From positions 1 to 39,241 of the forward strand of contig QHOI01000121.1 of the NCBI GenBank assembly GCA_003218705.1: a stretch of DNA of 39,241 bases, in the 5' to 3' direction. Positions 26,459 to 36,903 of this stretch are shown here, one piece after another. Every line of letters starts with the position of its first letter. Within the stretch, counting starts at the first letter, position 1. The position numbers and the translations under genes were made by a program. A model generated the notes under the pieces. It saw nothing but the letters and a program-made list of their open reading frames with translations. It searched no databases and had not been told where the DNA came from. This stretch comes from Verrucomicrobiota bacterium. GTDB taxonomy: Bacteria > Verrucomicrobiota > Verrucomicrobiia > Chthoniobacterales > UBA10450.

Positions 26459-29400
26459 TGAGCAGCCGGGCCGCCAACTGCGAGAGATTGCCCGCCGCCG
26501 TCAGTGTGCCGATGGGGATCGAAATACGGAGATCGGACTCGACGCGCGTGGTCAGCTCGACGGCCATGAGCGAATCAATGCCGAGCTCGTTGAGCGGTTT
26601 TTCCATGGACACTCTCGAAGCCGGAATGCCGAGGACCGCGCCGAGATGCTCGCGCATCCGCGTATCAAGCAGGCGGCGGCGCTCCACCGGCGTGGACTTG
26701 ACCAGCACGTCATGGATGGAGCCGCTGCTGCCGAGTGTGGCCGACTCGCCGAGCCCTTCTTCCAGGATGCCCGCATAGCGGGGATGCGTGCTCACTGCTG
26801 ATGAAAAACCGGCGAGCTGGCGCCAGTCCACCGGTGCGACAACGAGCTGCGGCGCGTGCTTCTGCAGAAGTTTTTCCAACGCTTCGCAACCCTGGCTCAT
26901 GGTGAGCGCGCCAAAACCCTGACGCGTGAGCCTTTCCGCCGTCTCCGCATGGCGCGCCAGTATGCCGCCGCCGGTGAGCGCTCCCCAGTTTACGGTGAGC
27001 GCGGGCAGGCCGAGGGCGTGCCGGTGATGAGCGAGCGAATCGAGAAACGCATTGGCCGCCGCGTAGCTGCCCTGGCCCGCGTTTCCCATGACGCCGGCGA
27101 CGGATGAGCACATCACGAAAAAGTCCAGCGGTTTGTCCAATGTGAGCCGGTGCAGATTCCACGCCCCTTCCGCCTTGGGTGCCATCACGCGGCGAAAACG
27201 CCCGGCATCAAGCCGTTGCACTATGCCGTCATCGAGCACCATCGCGGCATGAATGATCCCGCGCAACGGCGGCATGTTGCGCTCAATGTCCGCGAACACC
27301 CCGGCAAGTGCTGCTTCATCTGAGACATCCGCCTGCGCGGCGATCACCTGAGCGCCTGCCGCAGCGAGTTCATGCAGCGCCTGCCGCGCTTCATCGCTGG
27401 CTGCGCCGCTGCGGCTCACGAGCACGAGGTGCCGCGCGCCGCGTTCGACCAGCCATTTGGCCGCTGCAATGCCGAATCCACCGAAACCGCCGGTAGCAAG
27501 ATACGTGGCGTCTGCCAGCAACTTGAGCCTGCCATCCACCGTAGCACGGTCGAGGACGACATCGGGCTGCTCGAACGACAGGACGACCTTTCCGATGTGC
27601 TTTGCCTGGGCGAGGTGGCGAAACGCGTCGGCGGTACGCGAAACGGGAAACGCGGTGACTGGCAGCGGTTGGAATGTGCCCGTCTCGAATGACCCGATGA
27701 TGCGACGCAGGACGGTCATGTTGCGCTCGGGGTACAGTTGCGCGCACAACGGCAGGTCAAAGGCGAAGAATGAGACATTGCGCCGGAAAGGCTTCAGGCC
27801 GATGCGGCTGTTCTCGAAGATATCGCGCTTGCCAATCTCGATGAATCGCCCGCCGGGCGCGAGAATGGACAAACCCTTGGCAATAGCCTGGCCGGCGAGC
27901 GAGTTGAGGATCACGTCCACGCCCCTGCCGTTCGTGATGTCCATCACTTCATCCGCAAACGCGAGGGAGCGCGAGTCCATGACGTGGGCAATTCCGAGTG
28001 CGCGGAGGTAACCGCGTTTTTCGTCGTTGCCAGCGGTGGCGAAAATTTCCGCGCCTGCTAGCCGCGCGACCTGCACCGCGGCAAGGCCCACGCCGCCGGT
28101 GGCCGCGTGGATGAGGACGCGCTCGCCCTTCGAGAGTTTCGCCAGCTCATCCAGACCGTGGCAAGCTGTGAGAAAAACAATCGGCAGCGCCGCTGCCTGT
28201 TCCCAGCCCAGGTTGGGCGGCTTGCGCGCAACCAGTGTCGCGGGCGTGACGACGTGCGAGGTGAGGCAGCCGCGCCCGCACGCGATCACTTCATCGCCCA
28301 CATTGAAATCGGCGACACTATCGCCGAGCGCTACGATGACTCCTGCGCATTCAAGTCCGAGATAGTTTTCACTCTCATCCTCCGCCGGGTAAAGGCCGAG
28401 CGCCACCATCACGTCGCGAAAATTCAATCCGGCAGCGCGCACTTCGATCTCCACCTCACCAGCGCCTGGCGCAGTGCGTTCCCTGGCACGCGGGACAACG
28501 TCACCAAGCAACCGGGTCCTCGGCGCCTCGATGTGAAACGGGTGCCCCGCGGCCGACAGAGGGCGGTATTTGGCCTTTGGCAGCTCATGATGCGCCACGC
28601 GCGCGAGCCGCTGGATAAAGCGTGTGCCGTCACGCAACGCGATTTCCTGCTCCGCATCCGCATGGAGCAACTCCGCAACAAGCGCGCGCACTTCGTCGTC
28701 GCCACCACCGTGCGGGTCGAGATCCACCATGCGGCAGCGCAATGCGGGATGCTCGTTCTGAATCACACGGCCGAGGCCCAGCAGCGGCGCCTGCATGACG
28801 GATATCGCATCCACAAATTTTTCGTCCACGGCTTGTGCGCCGCGGGTGAGCAGCCAAATCGGGATCGTTAGATTCGCAGCCCTCAGCGCCTGAACGAGCG
28901 CCAGCACGCTGTAGCAGCCGCGCAGTTGCGCATCCTGCAATGAGATTGGGAATGCGACCCCCTCGTCCACGCTCCACAGATGGATGATGCCGCGACACGG
29001 GGACGCATCATGTCCCGCGAGGTCCTGTAGAACCTGCTGGACATCATCGGCGCTTGACGGACAAACCTCGAAATGGTTTGGCTCGATGCACTTGAAGATC
29101 TCTCCAGGCGAAATCCGCACGCACTCTCCGCCGTAGGCGCGGAGCGCCTCCGCAAGAGCATTGGCCGCGCCGGCTTCGTCCGCGAAGAGCAACCAGGTTC
29201 CCCGCGCGCTGTCGGGCTCGCCGGCGTTCGGCTCCGGCTCCGCGGGCGAGAGCGGTTTGGGCTGCCAGCGCAGTATGTAGAGGAGGTCGTCCAGGCCCGT
29301 TGCGCTTGCCGTGGTGCCGCCAGCGGGTTGAATGCGCGCGCCGAGTATCTCGACGCAGAGCCTGCCGTCGCCATCGAACACTTGCACGTTCGCATCACGA

Positions 29401-32400
29401 TGGCGGGGGCTGGATTTGGTGACTTGAACGTGCATCCAGGCTCGCGGGCCAAGGGGTGCATGGAAGCGCAGTCTCGCGATGCGCACCGGCATCCACACTT
29501 CGCGCGGTCCATCGCCGTCGGCGTAATCAAAGGTGGCGGAGATGGTTTGCAAACAGCCATCGAGAAACGCGGGATGGACGCGATAGCGCTGCGCCTCGTG
29601 CGCCACCGCCTCCGGCAGGGCGAGTTCTGCAAGCACTTCGCCGTCCGCACGCCGGAGTCGGCGCACGCTTTGGAACGCCGGCCCGATCTCGAATTGGATT
29701 TGGCGAAGCCATCCATAGAACTGGCCCGCGGTGACTTCATCCCCGCCGAAACGTTCCCACAATTCCTCGGGACGAATTTGCTTGCGGGGCGCGCCTGCAT
29801 CCAAATGCCGCAACTGTCCCGCAGCGTGACGCCGCCAGCCCTGCGCGCTCTCGCCCACCCGCGTATGAATCGCGAATCCGGCATCCTCCACGGAGAAGGT
29901 GAACTGCGCTTGCACGCGCTCCGGCGGGTCCGGCAGCGGCAGCGCGCGCTGGAATTCCGCTTCCTCGATGACGCAGGGCACGTCACCGAAGACCTCGCGA
30001 GCGGCGCTGAGTGCCATCTCGATGTATCCAACCGCCGGGAAAACCACGCGGCGATGAATGACATGATCCTTGAGCCACGGCAGGAGGCGGAGGTCGAGAA
30101 AGTTTTTCCAGCACACTACAGCGGAGCGCGATCGGCGCCCCAGCAGCGGATGGCCTGGCGGGCCGAGTTTCGAGTTCCTGACGTCCTCGCACTCCTGCCA
30201 GCAGCGCTCCCGTTGCCAGGGATAGGAAGGCAGGCGCACGAATTGATTTGCAGACCCTGAAAAAACCGCCGCCCAGTTCACCCGCCGCCCCGCGCAAAAC
30301 AGCGCGCCCAGCGCCCGCAACATGGCCGCGCGCTGCGGCTCCATGTGCCGCTGCGAGGCGAGCACGGTGCCCGTGCCGCCACGGCGGCGCAGGCACTCGT
30401 GGATCGCGCCGGCGAGCGCGGGGTGCGCGCCGATTTCTAGAAACAGATCGTGCCCGGTCGCCGCGAGCCCGTTCATCGCGGGAAAAAATCGCACCGGCTC
30501 GCGCGCGTTGCGCCACCAGTAGGCGGCGTCGAAGTCCATGCCTGTGGCGGCTTCACCGGTGACGGTGGAGATGATGGCGGTGGACTCAGCGCGCGGCTTG
30601 AGCGAGGCAATGGATTCGAGGAACTCCTCGCGGCCCGCATCGAGATAGGGGCTGTGAAACGGAAAATCCGTGTGGATAAACCGACGGAAGATCTGGCGCT
30701 CTTCGAGTTCCCCGGAAATCGCTTCCAGCGCCTCGGCATCGCCGGACAAAGTCACGGAGCATGGGCTATTGACCGCGGCGATCGTGAGGCAGGCTGTGCG
30801 CCCGGCGATGAGTTCCTCCGCCTCCCGCGCGGGCAGGGCGACGGCAAGCATTTTTCCTTTTGGCAACACCTTCTCCATGATGCGGCCACGGTGAAACATC
30901 ACGCGCAACGCATCATCGAAGCTCAGCGCGCCAGCGACCTGAGCAGCGGCGAGTTCGCCGATGCTGTGGCCGAGAACGGCATCCGGCTGGATGCCCCAGG
31001 CGTGCCAGAGTTCCGCCAACGCGAGTTGGAAAGAAAAAACACCCCAGTGTGTCACGGACACCTCGCGCAGGCGCGAGGCGCTTTCTTCCACGGTGAACTC
31101 GCGCAGCAATGGACCGATTCCATCGCCGTCGCCCGCGCTTGCACCGTTGGCGCCGAACTCAGTCAGCAGCGCGTCGCACCGCGCAATCGTATCGCGGAAC
31201 ACGGGTTCATCGCGCAGCAGCTCGCGACCCATGCCCCACCACTGCGGGCCTTGTCCGCTGAAGACAAAAACGAGAGGACGATGCGATGCCGCGTGGGCGT
31301 GGCAGAGATTCGGATTGTTTTCTCCAGCGAGGAACGCCGCGAGATTTTGAATCATTTCCTCTTTGGAATGGCCAACGACCGCGAGCCGGTGGTCATGATG
31401 CATGCGGCGAGCGCCCGCGGCGTGGCAGATGTCGCACAGTGAGTGCGCCGCGCCCGCGCCGTCTGGCGCGAGGAAGCGCTGATAGGATTGCGCCAGCGCG
31501 CGCAGGGCTTCCGGGCTGCGTGCGGAGAGGACGAGGATCTCGGCGTGCTCAGCATTCGTGTCCGCGGCGGAGGTGGATGACTTGTTGGCCCGTGGTGAAG
31601 CCTGTAGCACGGCATGCGCATTTGCGCCGCCGAAGCCGAAGGAGTTCACGCCGGCCAAAGTTGGTTTCGCTCCGTTGGGCAACGGCTCGACCTCCGTGGC
31701 GACGCGCAGTTTCAGTCCATCGAAGTCAATATTTGGGTTTGGTTGATCGAAGTGCAGGCTGGGCGGAATGAGGCCGTGATGGAGCACCAGCGCGGTCTTG
31801 ATGATGCCCGCGGCGCCGGCGGCCATTTCGAGATGGCCGATGTTTGTTTTCACCGAGCCGATGACGCAGCGATCGTCGAACGGGCGGCCGGCACCGAGCA
31901 CAGCGCCAAGCGCGGCGGCTTCGATGGGATCGCCTGCGGGCGTGCCGGTGCCGTGTGCCTCGACGTAGCGCACATTGCGCGGATCAATGTCCGCATCGCG
32001 GCAGGCAGCGCGCACCAGGGCTGATTGCCCGGTTTGGCTGGGGAGGGAGATGCCTCTGGTCAACCCGTCCTGATTCACTGCGGTGCCGCGGATGCAGGCG
32101 TAAATGCGGTCACCATCCGCGAGCGCGGCGTTGAGCGCCTTGAGCACGATGATGCCGGCGCCCTCGGCGCGGACGTAGCCGTTAGCGGCGGCGTCGAAGG
32201 CTTTGCAGCGGCCATCTGGCGAGAGCATCGAAGCCTTGCTGAAGCCGATGAAGCCGTCAGGCACGAAGAGCAACTGCACCCCGCCAGCGAGGGCGAGTTC
32301 GCATTCGTGGCTCCACAGGCTGCGGCAGGCCAGGTGCACAGCCAGCAGTGCGGATGAGCACGCGGTGTCCACGACGAAGCTCGGCCCGAGCAGGTTCAGG

Positions 32401-32891
32401 CAATACGAGATGCGGTTGGCGACGATGCACGGAACCCTTCCCGTGCATGTATGCGTGCCGAATAAACTTTTGTCGCGAAACGATTGCTGGATCGTGCCCC
32501 AGTCGAGGTCCGCCACGCCGAGGAACACGCCCGTGTTTGATCCATTCACCAGATCCAGAACAACGCCGGCGTCTTCGAGCGCCTCCCACGCGGTCTCCAA
32601 CGCCACGCGCTGCTGCGGGTCCATGAACGCGGCCTCGCGTGGGGAGATGTGGAAAAATCCACAGTCGAATTTGTCAATGTCCGCGATGAACCCGCCCCAG
32701 CGGCTGTACGTCTTGCCAGGCTTGGCGGGGTCGGGATCGTAGAAGGCTTCGATGTTCCAGCGATCCGGCGGAATCTCCCTGATGGCGTCCACACCGTCGG
32801 AGAGGAGCCGCCAAAATGATTCCGGATCGGTTGCGCCACCGGGGAACCGACAGCCGATTCCCACGATGGCAATGGGTTCTTTGCCGGGCAT
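26427..32891 (-). CDS. Type I polyketide synthase, single module KS-AT-DH-(pseudoKR)-ER-KR-ACP
   Basis: [11 protein letters not shown] / EAHGTGT / [46 protein letters not shown] and [74 protein letters not shown]. Start [14 protein letters not shown] can extend upstream to 33167. Confidence 0.95.
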   Translation of the reverse strand: MPGKEPIAIVGIGCRFPGGATDPESFWRLLSDGVDAIREIPPDRWNIEAFYDPDPAKPGKTYSRWGGFIADIDKFDCGFFHISPREAAFMDPQQRVALETAWEALEDAGVVLDLVNGSNTGVFLGVADLDWGTIQQSFRDKSLFGTHTCTGRVPCIVANRISYCLNLLGPSFVVDTACSSALLAVHLACRSLWSHECELALAGGVQLLFVPDGFIGFSKASMLSPDGRCKAFDAAANGYVRAEGAGIIVLKALNAALADGDRIYACIRGTAVNQDGLTRGISLPSQTGQSALVRAACRDADIDPRNVRYVEAHGTGTPAGDPIEAAALGAVLGAGRPFDDRCVIGSVKTNIGHLEMAAGAAGIIKTALVLHHGLIPPSLHFDQPNPNIDFDGLKLRVATEVEPLPNGAKPTLAGVNSFGFGGANAHAVLQASPRANKSSTSAADTNAEHAEILVLSARSPEALRALAQSYQRFLAPDGAGAAHSLCDICHAAGARRMHHDHRLAVVGHSKEEMIQNLAAFLAGENNPNLCHAHAASHRPLVFVFSGQGPQWWGMGRELLRDEPVFRDTIARCDALLTEFGANGASAGDGDGIGPLLREFTVEESASRLREVSVTHWGVFSFQLALAELWHAWGIQPDAVLGHSIGELAAAQVAGALSFDDALRVMFHRGRIMEKVLPKGKMLAVALPAREAEELIAGRTACLTIAAVNSPCSVTLSGDAEALEAISGELEERQIFRRFIHTDFPFHSPYLDAGREEFLESIASLKPRAESTAIISTVTGEAATGMDFDAAYWWRNAREPVRFFPAMNGLAATGHDLFLEIGAHPALAGAIHECLRRRGGTGTVLASQRHMEPQRAAMLRALGALFCAGRRVNWAAVFSGSANQFVRLPSYPWQRERCWQECEDVRNSKLGPPGHPLLGRRSRSAVVCWKNFLDLRLLPWLKDHVIHRRVVFPAVGYIEMALSAAREVFGDVPCVIEEAEFQRALPLPDPPERVQAQFTFSVEDAGFAIHTRVGESAQGWRRHAAGQLRHLDAGAPRKQIRPEELWERFGGDEVTAGQFYGWLRQIQFEIGPAFQSVRRLRRADGEVLAELALPEAVAHEAQRYRVHPAFLDGCLQTISATFDYADGDGPREVWMPVRIARLRFHAPLGPRAWMHVQVTKSSPRHRDANVQVFDGDGRLCVEILGARIQPAGGTTASATGLDDLLYILRWQPKPLSPAEPEPNAGEPDSARGTWLLFADEAGAANALAEALRAYGGECVRISPGEIFKCIEPNHFEVCPSSADDVQQVLQDLAGHDASPCRGIIHLWSVDEGVAFPISLQDAQLRGCYSVLALVQALRAANLTIPIWLLTRGAQAVDEKFVDAISVMQAPLLGLGRVIQNEHPALRCRMVDLDPHGGGDDEVRALVAELLHADAEQEIALRDGTRFIQRLARVAHHELPKAKYRPLSAAGHPFHIEAPRTRLLGDVVPRARERTAPGAGEVEIEVRAAGLNFRDVMVALGLYPAEDESENYLGLECAGVIVALGDSVADFNVGDEVIACGRGCLTSHVVTPATLVARKPPNLGWEQAAALPIVFLTACHGLDELAKLSKGERVLIHAATGGVGLAAVQVARLAGAEIFATAGNDEKRGYLRALGIAHVMDSRSLAFADEVMDITNGRGVDVILNSLAGQAIAKGLSILAPGGRFIEIGKRDIFENSRIGLKPFRRNVSFFAFDLPLCAQLYPERNMTVLRRIIGSFETGTFQPLPVTAFPVSRTADAFRHLAQAKHIGKVVLSFEQPDVVLDRATVDGRLKLLADATYLATGGFGGFGIAAAKWLVERGARHLVLVSRSGAASDEARQALHELAAAGAQVIAAQADVSDEAALAGVFADIERNMPPLRGIIHAAMVLDDGIVQRLDAGRFRRVMAPKAEGAWNLHRLTLDKPLDFFVMCSSVAGVMGNAGQGSYAAANAFLDSLAHHRHALGLPALTVNWGALTGGGILARHAETAERLTRQGFGALTMSQGCEALEKLLQKHAPQLVVAPVDWRQLAGFSSAVSTHPRYAGILEEGLGESATLGSSGSIHDVLVKSTPVERRRLLDTRMREHLGAVLGIPASRVSMEKPLNELGIDSLMAVELTTRVESDLRISIPIGTLTAAGNLSQLAARLLSDPQLAYPES

Positions 32892-33044
32892 GGATGCAGT
32901 TTTGGATGCGCCGTCGTGATGTGTCAAGCTCTCAGCCGCGAGGGACTCAAGTAGCCGCGAACTCCAGTTCTGCTCCCGCGGCTGCGGGACAGCGCCTCCG
33001 GCCTGCAGCGGGCGTCTGCCAGCGTCTCCGCGTGCAGATTTTGA

Positions 33045-33082
33045 AAATGTGCGATACGGCAGACTTCGAAAGTCTGCGCTAC
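33045..33082. repeat. GTAG-headed palindromic element in the gap between the type III PKS and type I PKS genes
   Basis: GCAGACTT-CGA-AAGTCTGC (33059-33077) followed by GCTAC; minus-strand reading GTAGCGCAGACTTTCGAAGTCTGCC. Confidence 0.85.
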
Positions 33083-34134
33083 TCCACTTCCAGCAGCGCG
33101 CCGTGGCAACTGAAGCCTGCGCCGAAGGAGGACATCCACCAAAGGCCGCCAGGCGCATTGCCACCAAGAGCGGCGTGCAGGACGAAGAGGACGAAGGGGC
33201 TGCTCAGGTTTCCGCAATCGCGCAGCACCGCGGCGCTCCAGCGCAGGTCCTCCTCGGTGAGCGCGAGCATTTTACGCAGGTGCATGAGTACGTCGCGCCC
33301 GCCAGCGTGCATGATCCACGCGGCGATTTGCCCGCGGGCCGCGCCGTGCTTCGCCATCACATCTGAAAACAGTTGCTCCGCGTATTTTCCCGCCAGTTCC
33401 GGCACGGGCTGCGTGAGGATGTTGCGCAGCATTCCGCCCTTGGTCTCAAAGCGGAGGTAGTCGCGGTGTTCAGGATTCAGTATCGAACCGGCTGTTTTCC
33501 ATTCGATGCGGCGGTGGTTTCGATTTGGGCTTGCGGAGAGCACCGCTGCGGCCGCGCCATCTCCGAACAAACACGCGCTGATGAGCACGCCGGGGTCTTC
33601 ATCGCCATAGAACGCCGCACTGCACACCTCCACGCACACGCTCAGCACGCACCCGCAGCGGCCGGAGGCAAGCAGCGCCTCCGCGGTGCGGAGGTTTGGC
33701 AGCGCGGCGCCGCAGCCCTGACCGACGAGGTCCAGAGCGAGCACGTCGCGCCGCAGGCCCAGGCGCTCACTGACGTAACTGGTGAGTCCAGGGCAGAGGT
33801 AGCCGGTGCATGTGCTCACGATCACGGCATCAATTGCGCTGGCGTCGAGCGCGCCATCTGTCAAGGCGCAAGCCGCAGCCTCCGCCGCCAGCACAGGCGC
33901 GTTCCTGGTGAAACGCGCGTGCAGTTCATCCGGGCCACCTTCGAACAATTCACTGACTGACTCGACGCCGAAATGCCGCGTGGCGACGCTGGGCTCGCCC
34001 AGGAGCACGGCTTTCACGATAGCCTGCCCGCGTGCGCTAAGCTGCTGAAAAGGCGCTGACACTCGTGCTGCTTCCCAACATTGCTGTTGCGTGAATCTGG
34101 TGGGCAAAGCGGTTCCCAATCCCGTGATGAACAT
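33079..34134 (-). CDS. Type III polyketide synthase (chalcone synthase-like)
   Basis: Catalytic Cys LVGQGCGAALPNL, His IMHAGGRDVL, Asn DCGNLSSPFVLFVL, C-terminal SFGAGFSCHGALLEVE. Confidence 0.95.
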   Translation of the reverse strand: MFITGLGTALPTRFTQQQCWEAARVSAPFQQLSARGQAIVKAVLLGEPSVATRHFGVESVSELFEGGPDELHARFTRNAPVLAAEAAACALTDGALDASAIDAVIVSTCTGYLCPGLTSYVSERLGLRRDVLALDLVGQGCGAALPNLRTAEALLASGRCGCVLSVCVEVCSAAFYGDEDPGVLISACLFGDGAAAAVLSASPNRNHRRIEWKTAGSILNPEHRDYLRFETKGGMLRNILTQPVPELAGKYAEQLFSDVMAKHGAARGQIAAWIMHAGGRDVLMHLRKMLALTEEDLRWSAAVLRDCGNLSSPFVLFVLHAALGGNAPGGLWWMSSFGAGFSCHGALLEVE

Positions 34135-34192
34135 GGCTCAACTAAGCACGGGATGGAATCGAGTCCAGGCGGCCACCGTTTGGTCCAGCGCC

Positions 34193-34555
34193 TTACTCAC
34201 CGGGCTCACCGTGGCGTGTGGCACGCGTCTCCATACCGCCAGGATCTGAGCCGTGCCCGTGTTCCGTCAGTGCAAAACAACCGACGCGTTCGCCCGAAAC
34301 CAATCCCGGCACCCAGCGAGCGTGCTGCTCGGGTGTGCCAAAGGAATGGATCGCATATATGGCAAGCGCGCCCTGCACCGATGCTTCCGAACGCAGGCCA
34401 GAGTCGGCCCGTTCCAACTCTTGCATGATGAGGCCGTAGGCCGTGTAGCTCAGCCCCGCGCAGCTGTGCTCTTTCAAGTACGGAGCGAAAAGTCGCAACG
34501 CTCCCATGCGTGATCGTACTTTCTCCGGAAATTTCGCCGCACGATGACACGGCAC
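34193..34555 (-). pseudogene. Truncated glutaryl-CoA dehydrogenase-like acyl-CoA dehydrogenase fragment
   Basis: MGALRLFAPY...CAGLSYTAYGLIMQELERADSGLRSEASVQGALAIYAIHSFGTPEQHARWVPGLVSGERVGCFALTEHGHGSDPGGMETRA then early stop; rest of the enzyme absent. Confidence 0.8.
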
Positions 34556-34636
34556 GAATATTTGGATCGAGTTCCCAAAATGCTTTGGCCAGTCCGTAAG
34601 CCGACCAATGAGCGGTCCAATCGCGTGCTCGCCGTC

Positions 34637-35293
34637 CTACTCCTTGACGGGTACCGGGAAGGTGCGCAGATCGTCGGCAACCTGCGGATATTTCGCCACC
34701 AGCGCATCGACGTTGCCAATCTCGACATCAACCGGCTCTACGCCGGGCCATTCGGTGCTCGCACCGAGGAACCAGCGGCGGCGTCCGATCACACGCGCGG
34801 TGTGGAACGTATTGCCGGGAATCGGGAGCTGCACCAATTGGCCGCCGCGCACGTCTGGCCCAACCACCACGCGCTCGGTCGTGCCATCGACCCGCAGCAT
34901 TAGCACTTCGAGCGGATCACCAAGATAATAATGATAAAGCTGGTCGTTGCGGATCCGATGCAGCCGAACGGGTGCGCCCGGCGTTACCATGAAATAGAGC
35001 GCGGAGCCAACAGGGCGCCCAGCAGCGAATGGCGCGGGTAATCCTCCTGGCGCAATCCTCTCCTTGCTCATGAATGTCACGCGCACGAATCCGCACGTGG
35101 CGTGCGGCTCGAGCTTCAGCAGTTTGCGAACCTCATCGGCACTCAACTCATTGGGTTTCTCTGGCACCGGATTTTTTGAAGGTCGCTGCGCGTTCGCCGC
35201 CAATCCTGGCGCCACCACGGCAGCACCAACGAATGTTGCTTGCTTGAGAAAATTTCGGCGGCCGATGAAGTCTGAATCATGGCGTTTGGACAT
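34637..35293 (-). CDS. Tat-signal cupin protein, DUF985-like
   Basis: GRRNFLKQATFVGAAVVAPG Tat signal; SALYFMVTPGAPVRLHRIRNDQLYHYYLGDPLEVLML...GPDVRGGQLVQLPIPGNTFHTARV. Confidence 0.8.
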   Translation of the reverse strand: MSKRHDSDFIGRRNFLKQATFVGAAVVAPGLAANAQRPSKNPVPEKPNELSADEVRKLLKLEPHATCGFVRVTFMSKERIAPGGLPAPFAAGRPVGSALYFMVTPGAPVRLHRIRNDQLYHYYLGDPLEVLMLRVDGTTERVVVGPDVRGGQLVQLPIPGNTFHTARVIGRRRWFLGASTEWPGVEPVDVEIGNVDALVAKYPQVADDLRTFPVPVKE

Positions 35294-35694
35294 GGTGAGC
35301 TCATCAATAACATTCGATTACGAGGACAACATCAATGCAAATCATTCCCAGTTGAAATCAAGAATGCGAATTTCACTTGAACCAAAACTCGCGCGACTTT
35401 GCCAATGGAGAACAGATCATTGAACTTGGGTTCGATGGGCGCAAACGCTTCGAATAATTTGTCGGCCCGAACGCACTGAATCACGGCTGCAAGGTTACGG
35501 GGAATCAAGATCGCAGGGTCGCAATACGCGATTGCGCTCTGGCGTTCTTTGTAGATCAACGACGCCCCCGATCTAACGAGACACAAGCTCAGCGACCGCG
35601 CCAGAGAGCGCGCGTGACCGCGAGCTGAACGAAACCAGCTGCACAAAAGCTACGCACCGGAGCCGGGCGCGATTCGCTGCATCACCTGGTTAGA

Positions 35695-35955
35695 TCACCA
35701 CTGATACGGTGAAGGCGTCGGACTAAAAATCTTGCTCAGAGAATCCTTAAGTTCTTTCGTGCTCTGGTTAACATCATCGTGTAGCTTCTGGACGTCGTCG
35801 TTCCACCGTTTGATCGCTCGTTTGTTGTAGTCGACGAGCTCGGATTCACTCATCTGTTTTATGTCTCCGTTTGGCATCTGAACTTTGTACTGCGGCTCGC
35901 TAGAGCGGGAAAAGTAATATAAGACAAGCCCAATGATGACGAAAATCGCGACCAC
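35695..35955 (-). CDS. Small single-pass membrane protein, unknown
   Basis: VAIFVIIGLVLYYF helix followed by charged segment; frame stays open upstream through a Pro/Arg-rich stretch so the start is uncertain. Confidence 0.45.
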   Translation of the reverse strand: MVAIFVIIGLVLYYFSRSSEPQYKVQMPNGDIKQMSESELVDYNKRAIKRWNDDVQKLHDDVNQSTKELKDSLSKIFSPTPSPYQW

Positions 35956-36114
35956 TAGTTCGCCGCTATGATTCGAGCGCGGGCGCGACGGTTGCGGAGG
36001 TGGAGTGCGGCGCTGCGGTTTTCGCGTCTGTGACGCAACTGGCGCGACCGGCGGACCGGACTGGCGTTTTCGCTTGCCGCCCCCGAGATTGACAATTCAC
36101 TCTGTGCAAGGTCG

Positions 36115-36804
36115 ATGAAAGTTTCAGTCGTCATTCCCGTTTTTAACGAGCGCGGCACAATTGAGCAGATCGTAAACGCGGTCCGTTCCGCGCCGGTGGA
36201 GAACATCGAAATCATCGTTGTGGACGACTCATCCACTGATGGAACTCAACAGCTTTTGAAAGAAAAAATTTCGCCGATGGTCGATCAAATCATTTATCAG
36301 CCCCGCAATTGCGGCAAAGGCGCGGCGCTCCGGGCCGGGTTCGCCACTGCTACTGGCGATGTGATTTTGGTGCAGGACGCCGATCTCGAATATAACCCGG
36401 CCGATTATCCAACTTTGCTCGAGCCGATTCTCTCGGGAAATGCCGATGCGGTCTTCGGCTCACGCTTCATGGGAGGCCGACCGCATCGTGTTCTCTATTT
36501 CTGGCACATGGTTGGAAACAGATTTCTCACGTTGCTCTCAAACATGTTCACCAATCTGAATCTGACCGATTTAGAGACGTGCTACAAAGCGTTCCGTGCG
36601 CCGTTGGTAAAGAATCTTGACCTTCGCGAAGATCGATTCGGGTTCGAGCCAGAAGTAACGGCAAAGTTGGCGAAGGCGAAATGCCGCATTTACGAAGTGG
36701 GCATTTCTTATAACGGACGCACCTACAGCGAAGGCAAAAAAGTGAATTGGAAAGATGGTGTCCACGCCATCTACGCAATCTTGCGCTACAATTTGTTCGG
36801 GTAG
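36115..36804 (+). CDS. Family 2 glycosyltransferase (dolichol-phosphate-mannose-synthase-like)
   Basis: VSVVIPVFNERGTIEQIV, IIVVDDSSTDGT, LVQDADLEYNP, FGSRF. Confidence 0.94.
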   Translation: MKVSVVIPVFNERGTIEQIVNAVRSAPVENIEIIVVDDSSTDGTQQLLKEKISPMVDQIIYQPRNCGKGAALRAGFATATGDVILVQDADLEYNPADYPTLLEPILSGNADAVFGSRFMGGRPHRVLYFWHMVGNRFLTLLSNMFTNLNLTDLETCYKAFRAPLVKNLDLREDRFGFEPEVTAKLAKAKCRIYEVGISYNGRTYSEGKKVNWKDGVHAIYAILRYNLFG

Positions 36805-36903
36805 CGCGGAAAGGACGTCCGCTGGAATGTCGAGTGCTGTAATACGTCGGCTGGCGAAACAACCGCTTGACCAAAGAGGGCATCCTAGCGCATAGAACCG
36901 GAC

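Noticed and set aside
28883-30064. 393-aa minus-strand ORF in a different frame inside the PKS
   Set aside because: Arg/Ser/Pro-rich out-of-frame translation of the PKS; the PKS frame is continuous
29073-30260. 395-aa plus-strand ORF antisense to the PKS
   Set aside because: Shadow ORF caused by high-GC coding sequence; no recognisable motif, while the minus frame has clear PKS domains
35332-35646. 104-aa minus ORF
   Set aside because: No signal, domain or operon support; may be decayed sequence
25595-35960. Right-hand copy of the tRNA-Lys 3' end (att site)
   Set aside because: Scanned by eye for GGTTCAAGTCCTGCACGGTGCA-like sequence near the right edge; none seen, so no island boundary claimed
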